Source of the DNA: JACVRW01 sp963821275
Lineage (GTDB): Bacteria > Actinomycetota > Thermoleophilia > Solirubrobacterales > Thermoleophilaceae
Assembly (NCBI GenBank): GCA_963821275.1
Contig: CAWGDF010000009.1
Span: 62,001-126,000, forward strand
Direction of reading: 5' to 3'
Length of the DNA stretch: 64,000 nucleotides
Below are positions 1 through 8,495 of this stretch, piece by piece (positions within the stretch are counted from its first letter, which is position 1; each line of letters starts with the position of its first letter). The notes under the pieces were generated by a model. The model saw nothing but the letters and a program-made list of their open reading frames with translations. It was not told the DNA's origin and made no database searches. A program made the translations under genes and the position numbers.

Positions 1-1
1 T

Positions 2-943
2 GAGGTTCAGGAGGTCTTCGACCGCTTCATCACCACCGAGTACACGACCGTGGACGCCAAGGGGCAGCCCATCAGCTGGCCCGTCACTCCCTACTACCGG
101 CCTGGTGATCCCTGCATCGACGTGACGACCGGCCTGGGCTATCCGAAGAAAGCGAAGGACGCGGCGAACAACCCCAAGGTGTCGCTGCTGTTCTCCGACC
201 CGACCGGCTGCGGGCTCGAGCGCCCGCCACAGGTGCTCGTCCAGGGCACCGCGGAGGTGGACGACGCCGACCTGGCCCGCAACCGGGAGCGCTTCTCGCG
301 CGAGTCGATCGAGAAGCTCCCCGGGACCGCGAGCTGGAGGCCGCCACGGGCCATCCGCGGGCTGTTCAACTGGTACTACACGCGGATCTACGTGCACGTG
401 CGGCCCGAGCGGGTGTACGTGTGGCCTCACGGCGACCCGCTCACCGAGCCGCAGCTGTTCGACGCGCACATCGAGGAGGTGCGCTCCGGGCACGACGAAG
501 AGCCCCCCGGCGGCCACGCCGCCCCCGAGGGCGGAGAGCCCGAATGGGATCCGCGTCTGGACGAGCTGGGCGCGCGCTATCCCTCGGCGGTGCTCTCGCT
601 GGTCGCCCCCGACGGGTTTCCCTTCTCCCTACGGGTGCCGATGTCCGTGGACAGGCCCGGGCGCCGCATTCGCATCGGCGCGGGTGCCCTGGGCCTGCCG
701 GTCCAGTCCGGGCTGGTGTGCATCACCGCTCACGACCACCACCCGCAGTTCCTGTGGCAGCGAAACTTCCAGGTGCGGGGGGATCTCGTCCAGGACGAGG
801 ACGGCTGGAGCGTGATCCCGCACCGCCTCATCGGTGGCTTCGAGCTGCCCCCCGGATCGGCCTTCCAGCGCTACCGCGCGAACCTTGGACGCATGGTGCG
901 CTTCTCCAGCCGGGCGCGGAAGGAGCTGCGCGCGCGCCGCTGA
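2..943 (+). CDS. PPOX-fold (pyridoxamine 5'-phosphate oxidase-like) protein, 5' truncated by window edge
   Basis: The frame is open from base 2, so the true start lies upstream and about 313 residues are visible. The first visible codons (E-V-Q-E-V-F-D-R-F) lead without a break into a split-barrel flavin or F420-binding domain (segment P-V-T-P-Y-Y near residue 25, then K-V-S-L-L-F). After an acidic linker near residue 160 a second domain begins at L-D-E-L-G-A-R-Y-P-S-A-V-L-S-L and looks like another half-barrel. Such proteins usually bind FMN or F420 and reduce or sense small molecules; the substrate cannot be read. An internal GTG at 50 is possible but would cut into the fold. Family call confident, function open. 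Confidence 0.72.
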   Translation, partial: EVQEVFDRFITTEYTTVDAKGQPISWPVTPYYRPGDPCIDVTTGLGYPKKAKDAANNPKVSLLFSDPTGCGLERPPQVLVQGTAEVDDADLARNRERFSRESIEKLPGTASWRPPRAIRGLFNWYYTRIYVHVRPERVYVWPHGDPLTEPQLFDAHIEEVRSGHDEEPPGGHAAPEGGEPEWDPRLDELGARYPSAVLSLVAPDGFPFSLRVPMSVDRPGRRIRIGAGALGLPVQSGLVCITAHDHHPQFLWQRNFQVRGDLVQDEDGWSVIPHRLIGGFELPPGSAFQRYRANLGRMVRFSSRARKELRARR

Positions 944-1197
944 GCCGGATTGGCTCCGCCTTCGGCGTGCGGGCACAAAAAAGAGACACGGACATCACGC
1001 TCGAGGAGCGCGCCCCTTGGGCCGAAGCCCGCGGGTCGCGCGGCGAGCCTTACACCTCTCGGCTTCGCTCTTTGCGATCAGTCCGCGTCTCTGCGTTGCA
1101 GTGAATCAGCGGCGCCCGGGAGGCGCAAGACCAACACTGACGGAGACCCCGCTCGTTGCGACAAAAAACCGGTCCACCCGGTCCAAGGAGCGCGCCT

Positions 1198-1809
1198 ATG
1201 CTGCAGGGCGTGGAAGCAGCCGCAAAGACCCGCGACGGCCGCACGGTCCGCGGGGAGCGGACCCGCCAGGCCCTCGTTGAGGCGCTGCTCGCGCTGCTCG
1301 ACGAGGGCGAGCTGCGGCCGACTGCGGAGCGAATCGCCGCGCGGGCCGGCGTGTCGGAGCGGTCGGTCTTCCAGCACTTCCCGGATCGCGAGCAGCTGTT
1401 CGAGGCGGTGGCCCGGCAGCAGTACGAGCGCGTGCTGCCCACGCTGCGGCCCGTGGACCCGGCGCTGCCGCTGCCCGAGCGGATCGACGCGTTCGTCTTG
1501 CAGCGCGCTCGGCTCTACGAGCTGATCAAGGGCGTGCGGCGGGCCGCCCTGCTGCTCGAGCCGGATTCGGAGGCCGTGGCCCGCTGGCTCGGAACGGCGC
1601 GGAGGGCGAAGGCCGACGAGGTGCTGCGGGTGTTCGGGCGGGAGATCGAGCGCGCGCCCGAGGCCGAACGTGCCGCGCTTGCCGCGGCGCTGATCGCGGC
1701 CGCCGCCTGGCCGGCATGGGAGAGCTACCGCTTTCACCAGGGGCTGAGCGCCGCACGGGCCCGCGCGGCGCTGCGGCTTACGCTGGTCCGGCTACTCGGC
1801 CAGGGCTGA
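1198..1809 (+). CDS. TetR/AcrR family transcriptional regulator
   Basis: A 203-residue one-component repressor. The N-terminal helix-turn-helix lies at about residues 20-70 (R-G-E-R-T-R-Q-A-L, then A-G-V-S-E-R-S-V-F-Q-H-F), the signature of TetR DNA-binding domains; the C-terminal part is the helical ligand domain. The ATG at 1198 is chosen because AAGGAG at 1185-1190 lies 7 nt upstream; a TTG at 1156 would add 14 unlikely residues. Just upstream, CCGGTCCA occurs twice (1169-1176 and 1178-1185) and could be part of an autoregulatory site. The 3' end overlaps the convergent HAD gene by 18 bp. The ligand is unknown. The 254-nt gap before it holds nothing else I can name. Confidence 0.88.
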   Translation: MLQGVEAAAKTRDGRTVRGERTRQALVEALLALLDEGELRPTAERIAARAGVSERSVFQHFPDREQLFEAVARQQYERVLPTLRPVDPALPLPERIDAFVLQRARLYELIKGVRRAALLLEPDSEAVARWLGTARRAKADEVLRVFGREIERAPEAERAALAAALIAAAAWPAWESYRFHQGLSAARARAALRLTLVRLLGQG

Positions 1810-2415
1810 GCGCAGCTCCGCGATCGCCTGGTCGGCGCTCTCGAAGCGCACCGCGGCCATGCCCAGCTCGCGCGCGGCGTCGCAGTTGATCTCGAGATCG
1901 TCGACGAACACGCTTTCCCGGGCCCGCACGCCCAGGCGCTCGACGGTGAGCTCGTAGATCCCGCGGTCCGGCTTGCGCATGCCGACAAACGCGGAGTCGA
2001 CGACCACGTCGAAGAGCTCGTCGATCTCGGGGAGCTTCGAGCGCCAGCGCGACTCCCACTCGCGCACGTTGTTCGTGAGCAGCGCTGTGCGCACGCCGTC
2101 GCCCCTGACCTCCCGGACGAACTCGATCATCGCCGGGTTGGGCTCGATGTGCTCGAAGTACAGCGACTGAAGGCGGGCCAGGTCGAACCCCTCGTCGAGA
2201 TGGGCCTCCACCCGGCGGCGGAACTCGAGGTCGCTGATCTCGCCCCGCTCGAGGGCGAACAGCGGGTTCTCCCCGTGCTCGGCCGCCGCCTGGGCAATCG
2301 CGCCGCCGAGCCGCTCCAGCGTGATCCCCGACTCGTCCTGGTAGGCCAGGAAGCCCTGCTGGAGCGGGGTGGTGAGAACGCCCCCGAAGTCGCTGATCAG
2401 AGCACGGGGCGTCAC
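1792..2415 (-). CDS. HAD-superfamily (subfamily IA) hydrolase
   Basis: A 207-residue HAD phosphatase-like enzyme. Motif I reads I-S-D-F-G-G-V-L, where the usual second Asp is Gly, as in YihX-like HAD proteins. Motif II is L-L-T-N-N, motif III the Lys in G-M-R-K-P-D, and motif IV V-F-V-D-D. Expected role: Mg-dependent dephosphorylation of a small phosphorylated metabolite in the cytoplasm; the substrate is unknown. The GTG start at 2415 overlaps the stop of the upstream gene as GTGA, so it is probably translationally coupled as the last gene of a three-gene minus-strand operon (fxsA, unknown, HAD). Confidence 0.82.
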   Translation of the reverse strand: MTPRALISDFGGVLTTPLQQGFLAYQDESGITLERLGGAIAQAAAEHGENPLFALERGEISDLEFRRRVEAHLDEGFDLARLQSLYFEHIEPNPAMIEFVREVRGDGVRTALLTNNVREWESRWRSKLPEIDELFDVVVDSAFVGMRKPDRGIYELTVERLGVRARESVFVDDLEINCDAARELGMAAVRFESADQAIAELRSALAE

Positions 2416-3113
2416 GCGGCCGCAGGGGGCTCCGACCGCACCGTCAGCTCGTAGGCGCCGATTGCGTCGCGGCCCTCCAGGCGCCACTGGAAGACCGCCG
2501 TATGGACCTCGAGCCCTGCGAGGGCGAGCGACGAGCCTGCGATCACGCTGCCCGACCCACGGCGCGGGAGTTCTTCACCCGGCAGCCACAGCTCGAGGCC
2601 CGCGCTCCGCTGGCGTCCCTGACCGTCGTAGACGGTGGAGAGCCGCGCGTCATCGACTCCCGTCGGCGTGCCGTCGTCGATCAGGACGGCGCTCACCGAT
2701 TCCTCCCCGTGGCCCCGCGCGCCCCGCGGCCGGCGGGCGAGCGCAAGGAAGGCATGCCGTTCGTCCACCAGGGCGGACAGCGTGCGCAGCGCGTCGAGCT
2801 GCTCCCATTCCGGGGCGGAGCGGGTCTCGGCGAGCGTGCCGAGGCAGTCCACACGTCCGCCGGCGGCGGTTCCCTTCACCCGGCAGAGGCGTACGTCGAG
2901 GCCGTCGAGGTCGATCGTCTCGCAGACGGGCTCGAGATCCAGCGCGAGGACGTCACCGAGCTCCGCGTGCCAGCCGGCCCCGGAGCGCTCGAGAGCCGGT
3001 CCCTCCGGATGCGGCACCGGGCTGCGGCCCTCGAAGAGGATCGTGGTACCGGAGCGTGCCGTGCCGTACAGATCGCGCGCGCTGTCGAAGAACGCGAGCG
3101 CGAGCGCGCTCAC
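2412..3113 (-). CDS. Conserved hypothetical protein in fxsA-HAD operon
   Basis: 233 residues with no signal peptide, membrane segment or catalytic motif that I can identify. Composition and alternating hydrophobic pattern suggest a beta-rich soluble fold, with a central R-G-A-R-G-H-G-E-E-S segment and a C-terminal run of short strands. Starts at GTG 3113, overlapping the fxsA stop as GTGA, and ends by overlapping the HAD start in the same way, so the three genes are probably co-translated. I do not recognise the family. Confidence 0.7.
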   Translation of the reverse strand: MSALALAFFDSARDLYGTARSGTTILFEGRSPVPHPEGPALERSGAGWHAELGDVLALDLEPVCETIDLDGLDVRLCRVKGTAAGGRVDCLGTLAETRSAPEWEQLDALRTLSALVDERHAFLALARRPRGARGHGEESVSAVLIDDGTPTGVDDARLSTVYDGQGRQRSAGLELWLPGEELPRRGSGSVIAGSSLALAGLEVHTAVFQWRLEGRDAIGAYELTVRSEPPAAA

Positions 3114-3565
3114 CGCTCGAGCCGCCCGGGCGGGGCGGTCTCATCGCGGGCCGTGCCCTCCACGTCGTAGGGCACGCGGCTCCGGGTGGTCGTGCTCACC
3201 ACGATCCGCCGGCCCAGCCGGCGCACCACCAGGCGGCGGATCAGGGCCCGCGTGGGCGGGATCAGGAGCACGACTCCGACGATGTCGGTGAGGAAGCCGG
3301 GCGTGATGAGGAACGCGCCGCCGAAGATGACGAGCACGCCGTCGATCACTTCCCGATGGGGGATCTTGCCTTCAGCCAGCGCCTTGTTGAAACGCCCCCA
3401 CACGCTGCGGCCCTGGGCCCGCAGCAGCAGCGCGCCGAGCACGGAGTCCGCCGCCAGCAGGGCAAGCGTGAGCCAGATGCCGATCGCGTCGCCGACCTTC
3501 CAGATCACGTACAGCTCCGCGATCGGGACCACGATGAACAGCACAACCAAGGCCAGCAGGGGCAT
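3110..3565 (-). CDS. fxsA: FxsA family membrane protein
   Basis: 151 residues. The N-terminus carries two hydrophobic helices (P-L-L-A-L-V-V-L-F-I-V-V-P and W-L-T-L-A-L-L-A-A-D-S), followed by the FxsA hallmark region G-R-S-V-W-G-R-F and a third segment G-G-A-F-L-I-T-P-G-F-L-T-D. FxsA is a cytoplasmic-membrane protein of unclear biochemical role (in E. coli it relieves F-plasmid exclusion of phage T7). The start is ATG 3565 because TAGGGT on the minus strand (3579-3574) ends 8 nt before it, a leaderless geometry, and because upstream extension would run into the divergent gene's start. Confidence 0.85.
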   Translation of the reverse strand: MPLLALVVLFIVVPIAELYVIWKVGDAIGIWLTLALLAADSVLGALLLRAQGRSVWGRFNKALAEGKIPHREVIDGVLVIFGGAFLITPGFLTDIVGVVLLIPPTRALIRRLVVRRLGRRIVVSTTTRSRVPYDVEGTARDETAPPGRLER

Positions 3566-3573
3566 CAAGGCTG

Positions 3574-3586
3574 ACCCTACTATCCT
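3574..3586. promoter_or_regulatory. Overlapping divergent leaderless promoters (fxsA / MIP18-like)
   Basis: Only 28 nt separate the two start codons. Minus-strand TAGGGT (forward ACCCTA, 3574-3579) lies 8 nt before the fxsA ATG; plus-strand TATCCT (3581-3586) lies 7 nt before the ATG at 3594. Both fit a -10 box whose transcript begins at or near the start codon. Seen in sequence; promoter activity is inferred. Confidence 0.55.
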
Positions 3587-3593
3587 CGTTTGC

Positions 3594-3890
3594 ATGCCGA
3601 CCGTCGACGACGTGCAGGAGGCGCTGACCAACGTGATCGACCCCGAGCTGGGGCTCGATTTCGTGGAGCTGGGCCTGATCTACGAAGTGGAGATCGAGGA
3701 CGACGAGGTCTTCGTCAACTTCACGCTCACCTCACCGGGCTGTCCCATCGGTCCCCAGGTCTCCGAGCAGATCGAGGAGTTCGTGGGCGAGCTGGACGGG
3801 GTGTCGGGCGTCTATCCGAAGATGACCTTCTCACCCCCCTGGACGCCGGAGATGATGAGCGAGGAAGCGAAGTTCGCCCTCGGGTATTGA
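3594..3890 (+). CDS. MIP18/SufT-like (DUF59) iron-sulfur cluster assembly factor
   Basis: 98 residues covering a complete DUF59 domain: V-I-D-P-E-L-G near residue 15 and the signature T-S-P-G-C-P-I-G-P with the conserved Cys at residue 50. Relatives (MIP18, SufT, PaaD) help deliver Fe-S clusters to target proteins. The ATG at 3594 is preceded by TATCCT-N7, suggesting a leaderless transcript. A TTG start for the next gene overlaps the stop codon. The window also holds a full SUF locus at 19.8-26.1 kb, with which this protein could cooperate. Confidence 0.85.
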   Translation: MPTVDDVQEALTNVIDPELGLDFVELGLIYEVEIEDDEVFVNFTLTSPGCPIGPQVSEQIEEFVGELDGVSGVYPKMTFSPPWTPEMMSEEAKFALGY

Positions 3891-4639
3891 GTCTCGTCCG
3901 GGACGCCTTCCCGGGCGACCCGGCGCTCGACGTGGCGGTGTCCCGCGCCCTGATGCGACGGGTGGCCGAGGGGGAGCTGCCGGAGACCCTTCGCCTGACC
4001 CGGCCCGGGGCCATGGTGGCCTTCGCCAAGCAGGATGCCGTGGCGCCGGGGTACTCGGCCGCCGTGAGCGCCGCTCGTGCGCACGGCTTCGAGGCCGTGT
4101 TGCGGCTGGCCGGCGGGCGGGCCGCGGTCTTCCATGACCAGACGATCGCCCTGGCGCATGCGGTCCCGGAGCGGGAGCCCCGCGCGGGCATCCACGCCCG
4201 CTTCGACCGGACCGCCGGGCTGATCGTGCGCGCACTCCGCGGCCTGGGCGCCGACGCCCGGGTGGGCGAGGTGGCCGGCGAGTACTGCCCCGGCGGCTAC
4301 AGCGTGAACGCGCGCGGCGCGGTGAAGCTGGCCGGCATCGGCCAGCGGATCATCGCCGGCGCGTCCCACATGGGCGGGGTGATCGTGGTGGGCCAGGCCG
4401 ACCGGGTGCGCGATGTGCTCGTGCCGGTGTACCGCGCGCTGGAGCTGCCCTGGGACCCGGCCACGGCGGGCGCGGTGGACGAGGAGCTGAACGGCAGGCC
4501 CGCGGACTCGCCCTGGACCGCGGTGGCCGACGCTCTCCTCGCCGAGTACCGGCGCGAGTACGAGCTCGTGGACGCAGAGCTGGACGCCGAGACGCTCGAG
4601 CTGGCCCGCGGCCTTGCGAACGAGCACCGCCCGGGCTGA
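3887..4639 (+). CDS. Lipoate-protein ligase / biotin ligase superfamily protein
   Basis: About 250 residues. Features of the BPL/LplA fold are visible: L-R-L-A-G-G-R-A-A-V-F-H near residue 65 (the lipoyl or biotinyl substrate loop) and A-V-K-L-A-G-I-G-Q-R around residue 145, whose Lys corresponds to the catalytic lysine of lipoate ligases and octanoyl transferases. Probable role: transfer of lipoate or octanoate to E2 or H-protein domains. The TTG at 3887 overlaps the stop of the MIP18-like gene (TTGA), so translation is probably coupled; no ATG lies near. Substrate (lipoate versus biotin) unproven. Co-transcription with an Fe-S factor fits lipoyl metabolism, since lipoyl synthase is an Fe-S enzyme. 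Confidence 0.75.
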   Translation: MSLVRDAFPGDPALDVAVSRALMRRVAEGELPETLRLTRPGAMVAFAKQDAVAPGYSAAVSAARAHGFEAVLRLAGGRAAVFHDQTIALAHAVPEREPRAGIHARFDRTAGLIVRALRGLGADARVGEVAGEYCPGGYSVNARGAVKLAGIGQRIIAGASHMGGVIVVGQADRVRDVLVPVYRALELPWDPATAGAVDEELNGRPADSPWTAVADALLAEYRREYELVDAELDAETLELARGLANEHRPG

Positions 4640-5530
4640 TCAGGCCGGCTGGGCCGCCCTCGCCCGGCGGCTGTTGCCCGCCACCGCCTCGATGACGCGC
4701 GGCCACACCTGCCTGGGGAGGTCGTGACCCATGCCCGCTATGGGCAGGAACCGGGCGTCGGGCACCGCCCGCGCGGTGGCGACGCCCGCGCGGAAGGGGA
4801 TCAGCGGGTCGGCCTTGCCGTGAATGACGACGGTGGGCACGCGCAGCTGGCGCAGGCGCGAGGTCCGGTCGCCGGAAGCCACGATCGCCGCCAGCTGGCG
4901 GCCCGTGCCCGCGGGGTGGTGGCCGCGGTCGAAGCCGGCCGCCGCCGCCTCGCGGAGGCGGGCCTCGTCGGTCTCGAAGCCGGGGGACCCGATCTCCCGG
5001 AAGATGCGGACCGAGTGCTCGACGTAGCCCTCTCTCGTATCGGGGGCGCGCCGCAGGAACACGCCGAGTGCCCGCAGCCGCGGGAAGCCGACGCGCCGGT
5101 TCCCGGTGGTCGACATGATCGACGCCAGCGAGCTCACGCGCTCCGGCCGGCTGATGGCCATGGACTGGGCGATCATGCCTCCCAACGACGCGCCCACCAC
5201 GTGGGCCTGCTCGATGCCGAGGTGGTCGAGCAGGCCGACGGCATCGCCCGCCATGTCGTCGAGCAGGTAGGGGGCGTTCACCCGCTTCCCCGCCAGAAGG
5301 CGGACGAGGCTGGGCACGCGGGCCCTGACCTGGCTCGAGCGGCCGGCGTCGCGGTTGTCGAAGCGGATGACGCGGAAGCCCTGGCTCGCAAGCTCGTCGC
5401 AGAACTCGCGGTCCCAGTGGATGAGCTGCATTCCGAGCCCCATCACGAGCAGTAGAGCGGGATCGTCGGGGTCACCGATCGTCTCGTAGGCGAGCTCGAT
5501 GTGGCCGACCTGCGCACGCTGCTCGGACAC
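4640..5530 (-). CDS. Alpha/beta-fold hydrolase
   Basis: 296 residues with a full alpha/beta hydrolase core: oxyanion region V-M-G-L-G-M-Q near residue 30, nucleophile elbow G-A-S-L-G-G (Ser) near residue 103, Asp in K-A-D-P-L-I-P-F and His in G-M-G-H-D-L. The sequence resembles the serine esterase/lipase group that includes aclacinomycin methylesterase-like enzymes; the substrate is unknown. The frame stays open to 5818, but the upstream part is a different broken gene. GTG 5530 is chosen because TAGGGT (5543-5538) ends 7 nt before it, the same leaderless geometry seen elsewhere in the window. Confidence 0.87.
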   Translation of the reverse strand: MSEQRAQVGHIELAYETIGDPDDPALLLVMGLGMQLIHWDREFCDELASQGFRVIRFDNRDAGRSSQVRARVPSLVRLLAGKRVNAPYLLDDMAGDAVGLLDHLGIEQAHVVGASLGGMIAQSMAISRPERVSSLASIMSTTGNRRVGFPRLRALGVFLRRAPDTREGYVEHSVRIFREIGSPGFETDEARLREAAAAGFDRGHHPAGTGRQLAAIVASGDRTSRLRQLRVPTVVIHGKADPLIPFRAGVATARAVPDARFLPIAGMGHDLPRQVWPRVIEAVAGNSRRARAAQPA

Positions 5531-5543
5531 GGCCGTGACCCTA

Positions 5544-5818
5544 CTAGCGCAGCGAGGCGGCGATCTCAAGCGCGCGCTCGCGGTCGAAGGCGCCCTCGAG
5601 GGCGCACGAGCAGCCGGGCGCGCTGCATCAATAGGACGTTTTGGGCGAGGCGCAGCTCGTCCTCCACGAGCCGGCCGTCGGGCGCGCGGTAGGCCTCCAG
5701 CTCGCCGACCTGGCCCTCGCGACAAGCCCGTCTCGATGGGTGGCCGGTCCTCCACCGTGCCAGTACCTGCAATGACGGGGGCGGGCGGGTTCCCGGGGTT
5801 CGCCACGGTCAGGTTCAC
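5544..5818 (-). pseudogene. Broken small gene of unknown family (two +1 frameshifts)
   Basis: Three protein-like stretches follow one another in three different minus-strand frames. V-N-L-T-V-A-N-P-G-N starts with GTG 5818 right after the stop of the 803-residue gene; a segment beginning E-G-Q-V-G-E-L-E-A-Y follows near 5720; C-A-L-E-G-A-F-D-R-E-R-A-L-E-I ends at the TAG at 5544-5546. Each change of frame equals one extra base. Joined, they give about 91 soluble residues that I do not recognise. Either a decayed gene or two sequencing insertions. The stop abuts the promoter hexamer of the alpha/beta hydrolase gene. Confidence 0.35.
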
Positions 5819-8230
5819 CTAACGCGGCCGGTGAGCGCCGGGACGGCAAGCGAGAGGACGGACGGAACGGCTCGCCGGTGGCCGTCGCTGATGAGGAGGC
5901 GTGCGGCCTTGCGTGTCCTGGCACCTTCTCCGACTACGCACGACCCGCACGCCGACTGCAAAGTCACCGCCGTTGCCGTCCTCGTGCTGGACATAGAGGA
6001 TGAGGCGGTCCGTTGCGCGCGGGATCCTGGCCGGTAGTCGAAGTCGGAAGCGTCTGCGCAGCGCTCCGTGATGTCCGCGTATTCGGAGGCGCCCGCCGAG
6101 CGGACTCATTAGCCTCCCTGCAAGCGCTCCGCTCACGCGTCGGCCGCTGTAGCCCAGTCGCACGGTCACAGCTCGGCCAGGCGTGATCCGAAGCCGGGGC
6201 CCGGGCCAGAGGCGAGCGGGCCAGTGAGATTCCTGGCAGAACGGGACTCGGCCACCCACCGGTCGGCAGTAGTACGAGCCGGTCTTCGCAGAGCGAGCCA
6301 CTCGCCCGTTCGACACAGAAACCTCAATCAATGGGCTGTCAGCGGTGCCGTCACCGGTATCCGACGAGCGGCAGCCCGTTGATGCCTCGATCCGCACGCC
6401 GGCCTCCGCAGCGCCGCGGTGCTGAAAGGTGACCCGCGCCCGCGCGAGCTCCGTATCGCTGGACGAGGCATATCCCGTCTCGACCGCAGCGGCGGCCGGG
6501 CCGCTCGTCCGCAGCACTTGCCCGTCGAGGACGAAGGCGTCTACTCCAATTCGGTGTGGAGGAAAGGCCGGCCGGAAGAACGTCGAGAACTCGTGCCACG
6601 CACCGCGTTGTGCCGCCCACCCGAGGTAGACGCCGCACGCCGTGGGGGTTACGGCGAGCGACAACGGTCGCCGTTCAACGGCGTTCTTGAAGCTTCCCTC
6701 GACAAGCACTCCCCCCGGGTCGACGGTCATCGTGCTGCCGGTCGAGCTGAGCCGTTGCTGTCCCTTGAGAACGATCGGTCCGGTCCCCTCGAAATCGGCC
6801 GCGCGGGGCGGCGGCCTGAGCAGATCCTCCCAACTGCCGGCAGCTATTCGCTTGAGCGCCACGAGACCGAAGTGGGAACGCAGGTCCCCGTGGGGGTCCC
6901 CGTCCGAGCGCACCGCCAGCCAAGTGCGGCGGCTGCGCACGATGCCGAGGAGGCCCCCGCGAGTCCGGACTAACCCTGACCCGGGACGGTCAGCAGCAAG
7001 TTCACCCTCGAGCCGGATCCCGAGCCCGCCCCGCTCGGCGATCCAATCGAGCGCAAGAAGTGTTAGACCGGCATACCCGGTGGCATCCGTATATGCATCA
7101 ATCGCTTCGTCCACGTGCGGCGCTCCAGGCAGCAGCGCCGGGGCGATTGCGATGCCCCATGCAGCGATCGGGTGGCGGGCTCGGAGTCGGGCAAGGCTCC
7201 GGGCGGCCACCTCGAGAAGCTCCGCTCGACGGGGCCCAACCGGAGGCGCGGCCGTCGTGGCGCCGTACGCCGACATGGCGAGCGCCCACACGTGCTGGTG
7301 GGAGCGACCGGTGTAGGCCAGGTCGCCGTCCGGCGCCATGAGGCCCCAGGAAGCCCAGGCCGCCTCGCTCAGCGTCGTGCGGGTGGCTGGGGAGGCGAGG
7401 GCTCCAAGGCGACTCACGGCGCGGGCAAGGAAGCCGAGGGAGAGCGCGTGATAGGCAAGTGGCGAGGGGGCCCGGTCGGCCAGCAGGCGCCCCCTACGTC
7501 CCCAGAACCTGCCGGTCGAGGCGGCAGTGAGACGTGGGAGATCCTTGTTTACATAGCGGACGGCGGAGCGGGTTGCACCCTCCGGGTCGGCGAGCACCGC
7601 ACCCGGCTCGGCGGATCGGAGCCCGCTCGCCACCAGCTCGAGCCAAGCGCTCGCCTCCACGAGCTGCTTGTTGAAGAACCCGCGCACCCGCCGCCCAAGG
7701 AAAACTGGCCGCACTGCACGCAGCCAAGCCTCCCAGCGGGCCCGCAGAGCCTCGAAGCGAAAGTCGCCGGTTAGCGGCTCACGAGCCGCGTTGTACGCGG
7801 CGGCTAGCGCATACGCCTCGAAGACACTTGGATCGGTCCGCTGCCGGTCGCCACGATCGAGCGCGAAACCGACGCCGCGAAGCCCGGAACCCACCAAGAC
7901 CTGGTCCCCCTCGCGCAGACCTGTGCGTAGCAGCGCTAGCCCGAGCATGGCGTCGCCGTAGCGACCACCGGAGTACGGCTTCAGATAGTCGGCGTACGAG
8001 CCATCGCTGCGTTGAAGCGCGGGCCACGGCGCGGCAACCGCTTTCGCCAAGGCGGCGGTGTCCTCGGCGTCAGCGGTCGGCGGCCCCGGCCCAAGCGACA
8101 CTGCCAGGAGCAATGAGACCGCAGCCGGCCCGCCTCGGAGGAGCGGCCCAGAGCGGCCCGGCCGGTGTCTGCGACACGCGGACCGGCGGATTAGCGCGGC
8201 CTTGGCGAAAAGCATGCAGCGGCGGAGCAT
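5819..8230 (-). CDS. Large secreted protein of unknown function
   Basis: 803 residues. An Arg-rich N-terminus is followed by a hydrophobic stretch (A-A-V-S-L-L-L-A-V-S-L, about residues 37-48) and an A-D-A-E cleavage-like site, so export is likely. Residues 60-430 are helix-rich with repeated Trp, Tyr and Ala patterns (for example S-H-Q-H-V-W-A-L-A-M-S) reminiscent of the alpha/alpha toroids of polysaccharide lyases and heparinase II/III-like proteins; the C-terminal half is beta-rich and includes several Cys. I cannot name a catalytic residue, so lyase activity is only a possibility. The frame stays open a little upstream of ATG 8230. It lies between a broken gene and a transposase remnant, suggesting acquisition by transfer. 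Confidence 0.6.
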   Translation of the reverse strand: MLRRCMLFAKAALIRRSACRRHRPGRSGPLLRGGPAAVSLLLAVSLGPGPPTADAEDTAALAKAVAAPWPALQRSDGSYADYLKPYSGGRYGDAMLGLALLRTGLREGDQVLVGSGLRGVGFALDRGDRQRTDPSVFEAYALAAAYNAAREPLTGDFRFEALRARWEAWLRAVRPVFLGRRVRGFFNKQLVEASAWLELVASGLRSAEPGAVLADPEGATRSAVRYVNKDLPRLTAASTGRFWGRRGRLLADRAPSPLAYHALSLGFLARAVSRLGALASPATRTTLSEAAWASWGLMAPDGDLAYTGRSHQHVWALAMSAYGATTAAPPVGPRRAELLEVAARSLARLRARHPIAAWGIAIAPALLPGAPHVDEAIDAYTDATGYAGLTLLALDWIAERGGLGIRLEGELAADRPGSGLVRTRGGLLGIVRSRRTWLAVRSDGDPHGDLRSHFGLVALKRIAAGSWEDLLRPPPRAADFEGTGPIVLKGQQRLSSTGSTMTVDPGGVLVEGSFKNAVERRPLSLAVTPTACGVYLGWAAQRGAWHEFSTFFRPAFPPHRIGVDAFVLDGQVLRTSGPAAAAVETGYASSSDTELARARVTFQHRGAAEAGVRIEASTGCRSSDTGDGTADSPLIEVSVSNGRVARSAKTGSYYCRPVGGRVPFCQESHWPARLWPGPRLRITPGRAVTVRLGYSGRRVSGALAGRLMSPLGGRLRIRGHHGALRRRFRLRLPARIPRATDRLILYVQHEDGNGGDFAVGVRVVRSRRRCQDTQGRTPPHQRRPPASRSVRPLACRPGAHRPR

Positions 8231-8319
8231 GTGGTAGTCGGCGTCGACCCCGAGGTACAGCGATGACCACCATCCACGCTAACGCCACTAACGGCGGCGG
8301 CTAGATGCTCGATTCCGAA

Positions 8320-8487
8320 TTAGTGGGTGTGGGTGGTGAAGTGGCGGCCCGGTTGGCCGATCTGCCAGTTGTGCCAGAGGCCGGCGGCCAGGGCGAGCAA
8401 CCGCAGGCCGATGCGGGCGCAGAGGCCGGGCAGGGTGCGGGCGCAGCGCGCCCACCGCTTGGGAATGCCGGCGCGCCCAGAGCGTCC
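8320..8487 (-). pseudogene. Decayed transposase C-terminus (IS982-like)
   Basis: About 55 minus-strand codons, bounded upstream by an in-frame TAA and ending at TAA 8322-8320, read as the end of an actinobacterial IS982-type DDE transposase: R-C-A-R-T-L-P-G-L-C-A-R-I-G, then L-A-L-A-A-G-L-W-H-N-W and I-G-Q-P-G-R-H-F. The catalytic part is missing and I see no terminal inverted repeats, so this is a relic. Family assignment is from remembered family sequence. It marks past insertion next to the secreted-protein gene. The remaining stretch 8231-8319 holds no gene. Confidence 0.5.
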
Positions 8488-8495
8488 TTAAGAGC

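Noticed and set aside
1169..1185. CCGGTCCA direct repeat before the TetR gene
   Set aside because: It is a direct rather than inverted repeat and overlaps the ribosome-binding site; too little to call a separate operator.
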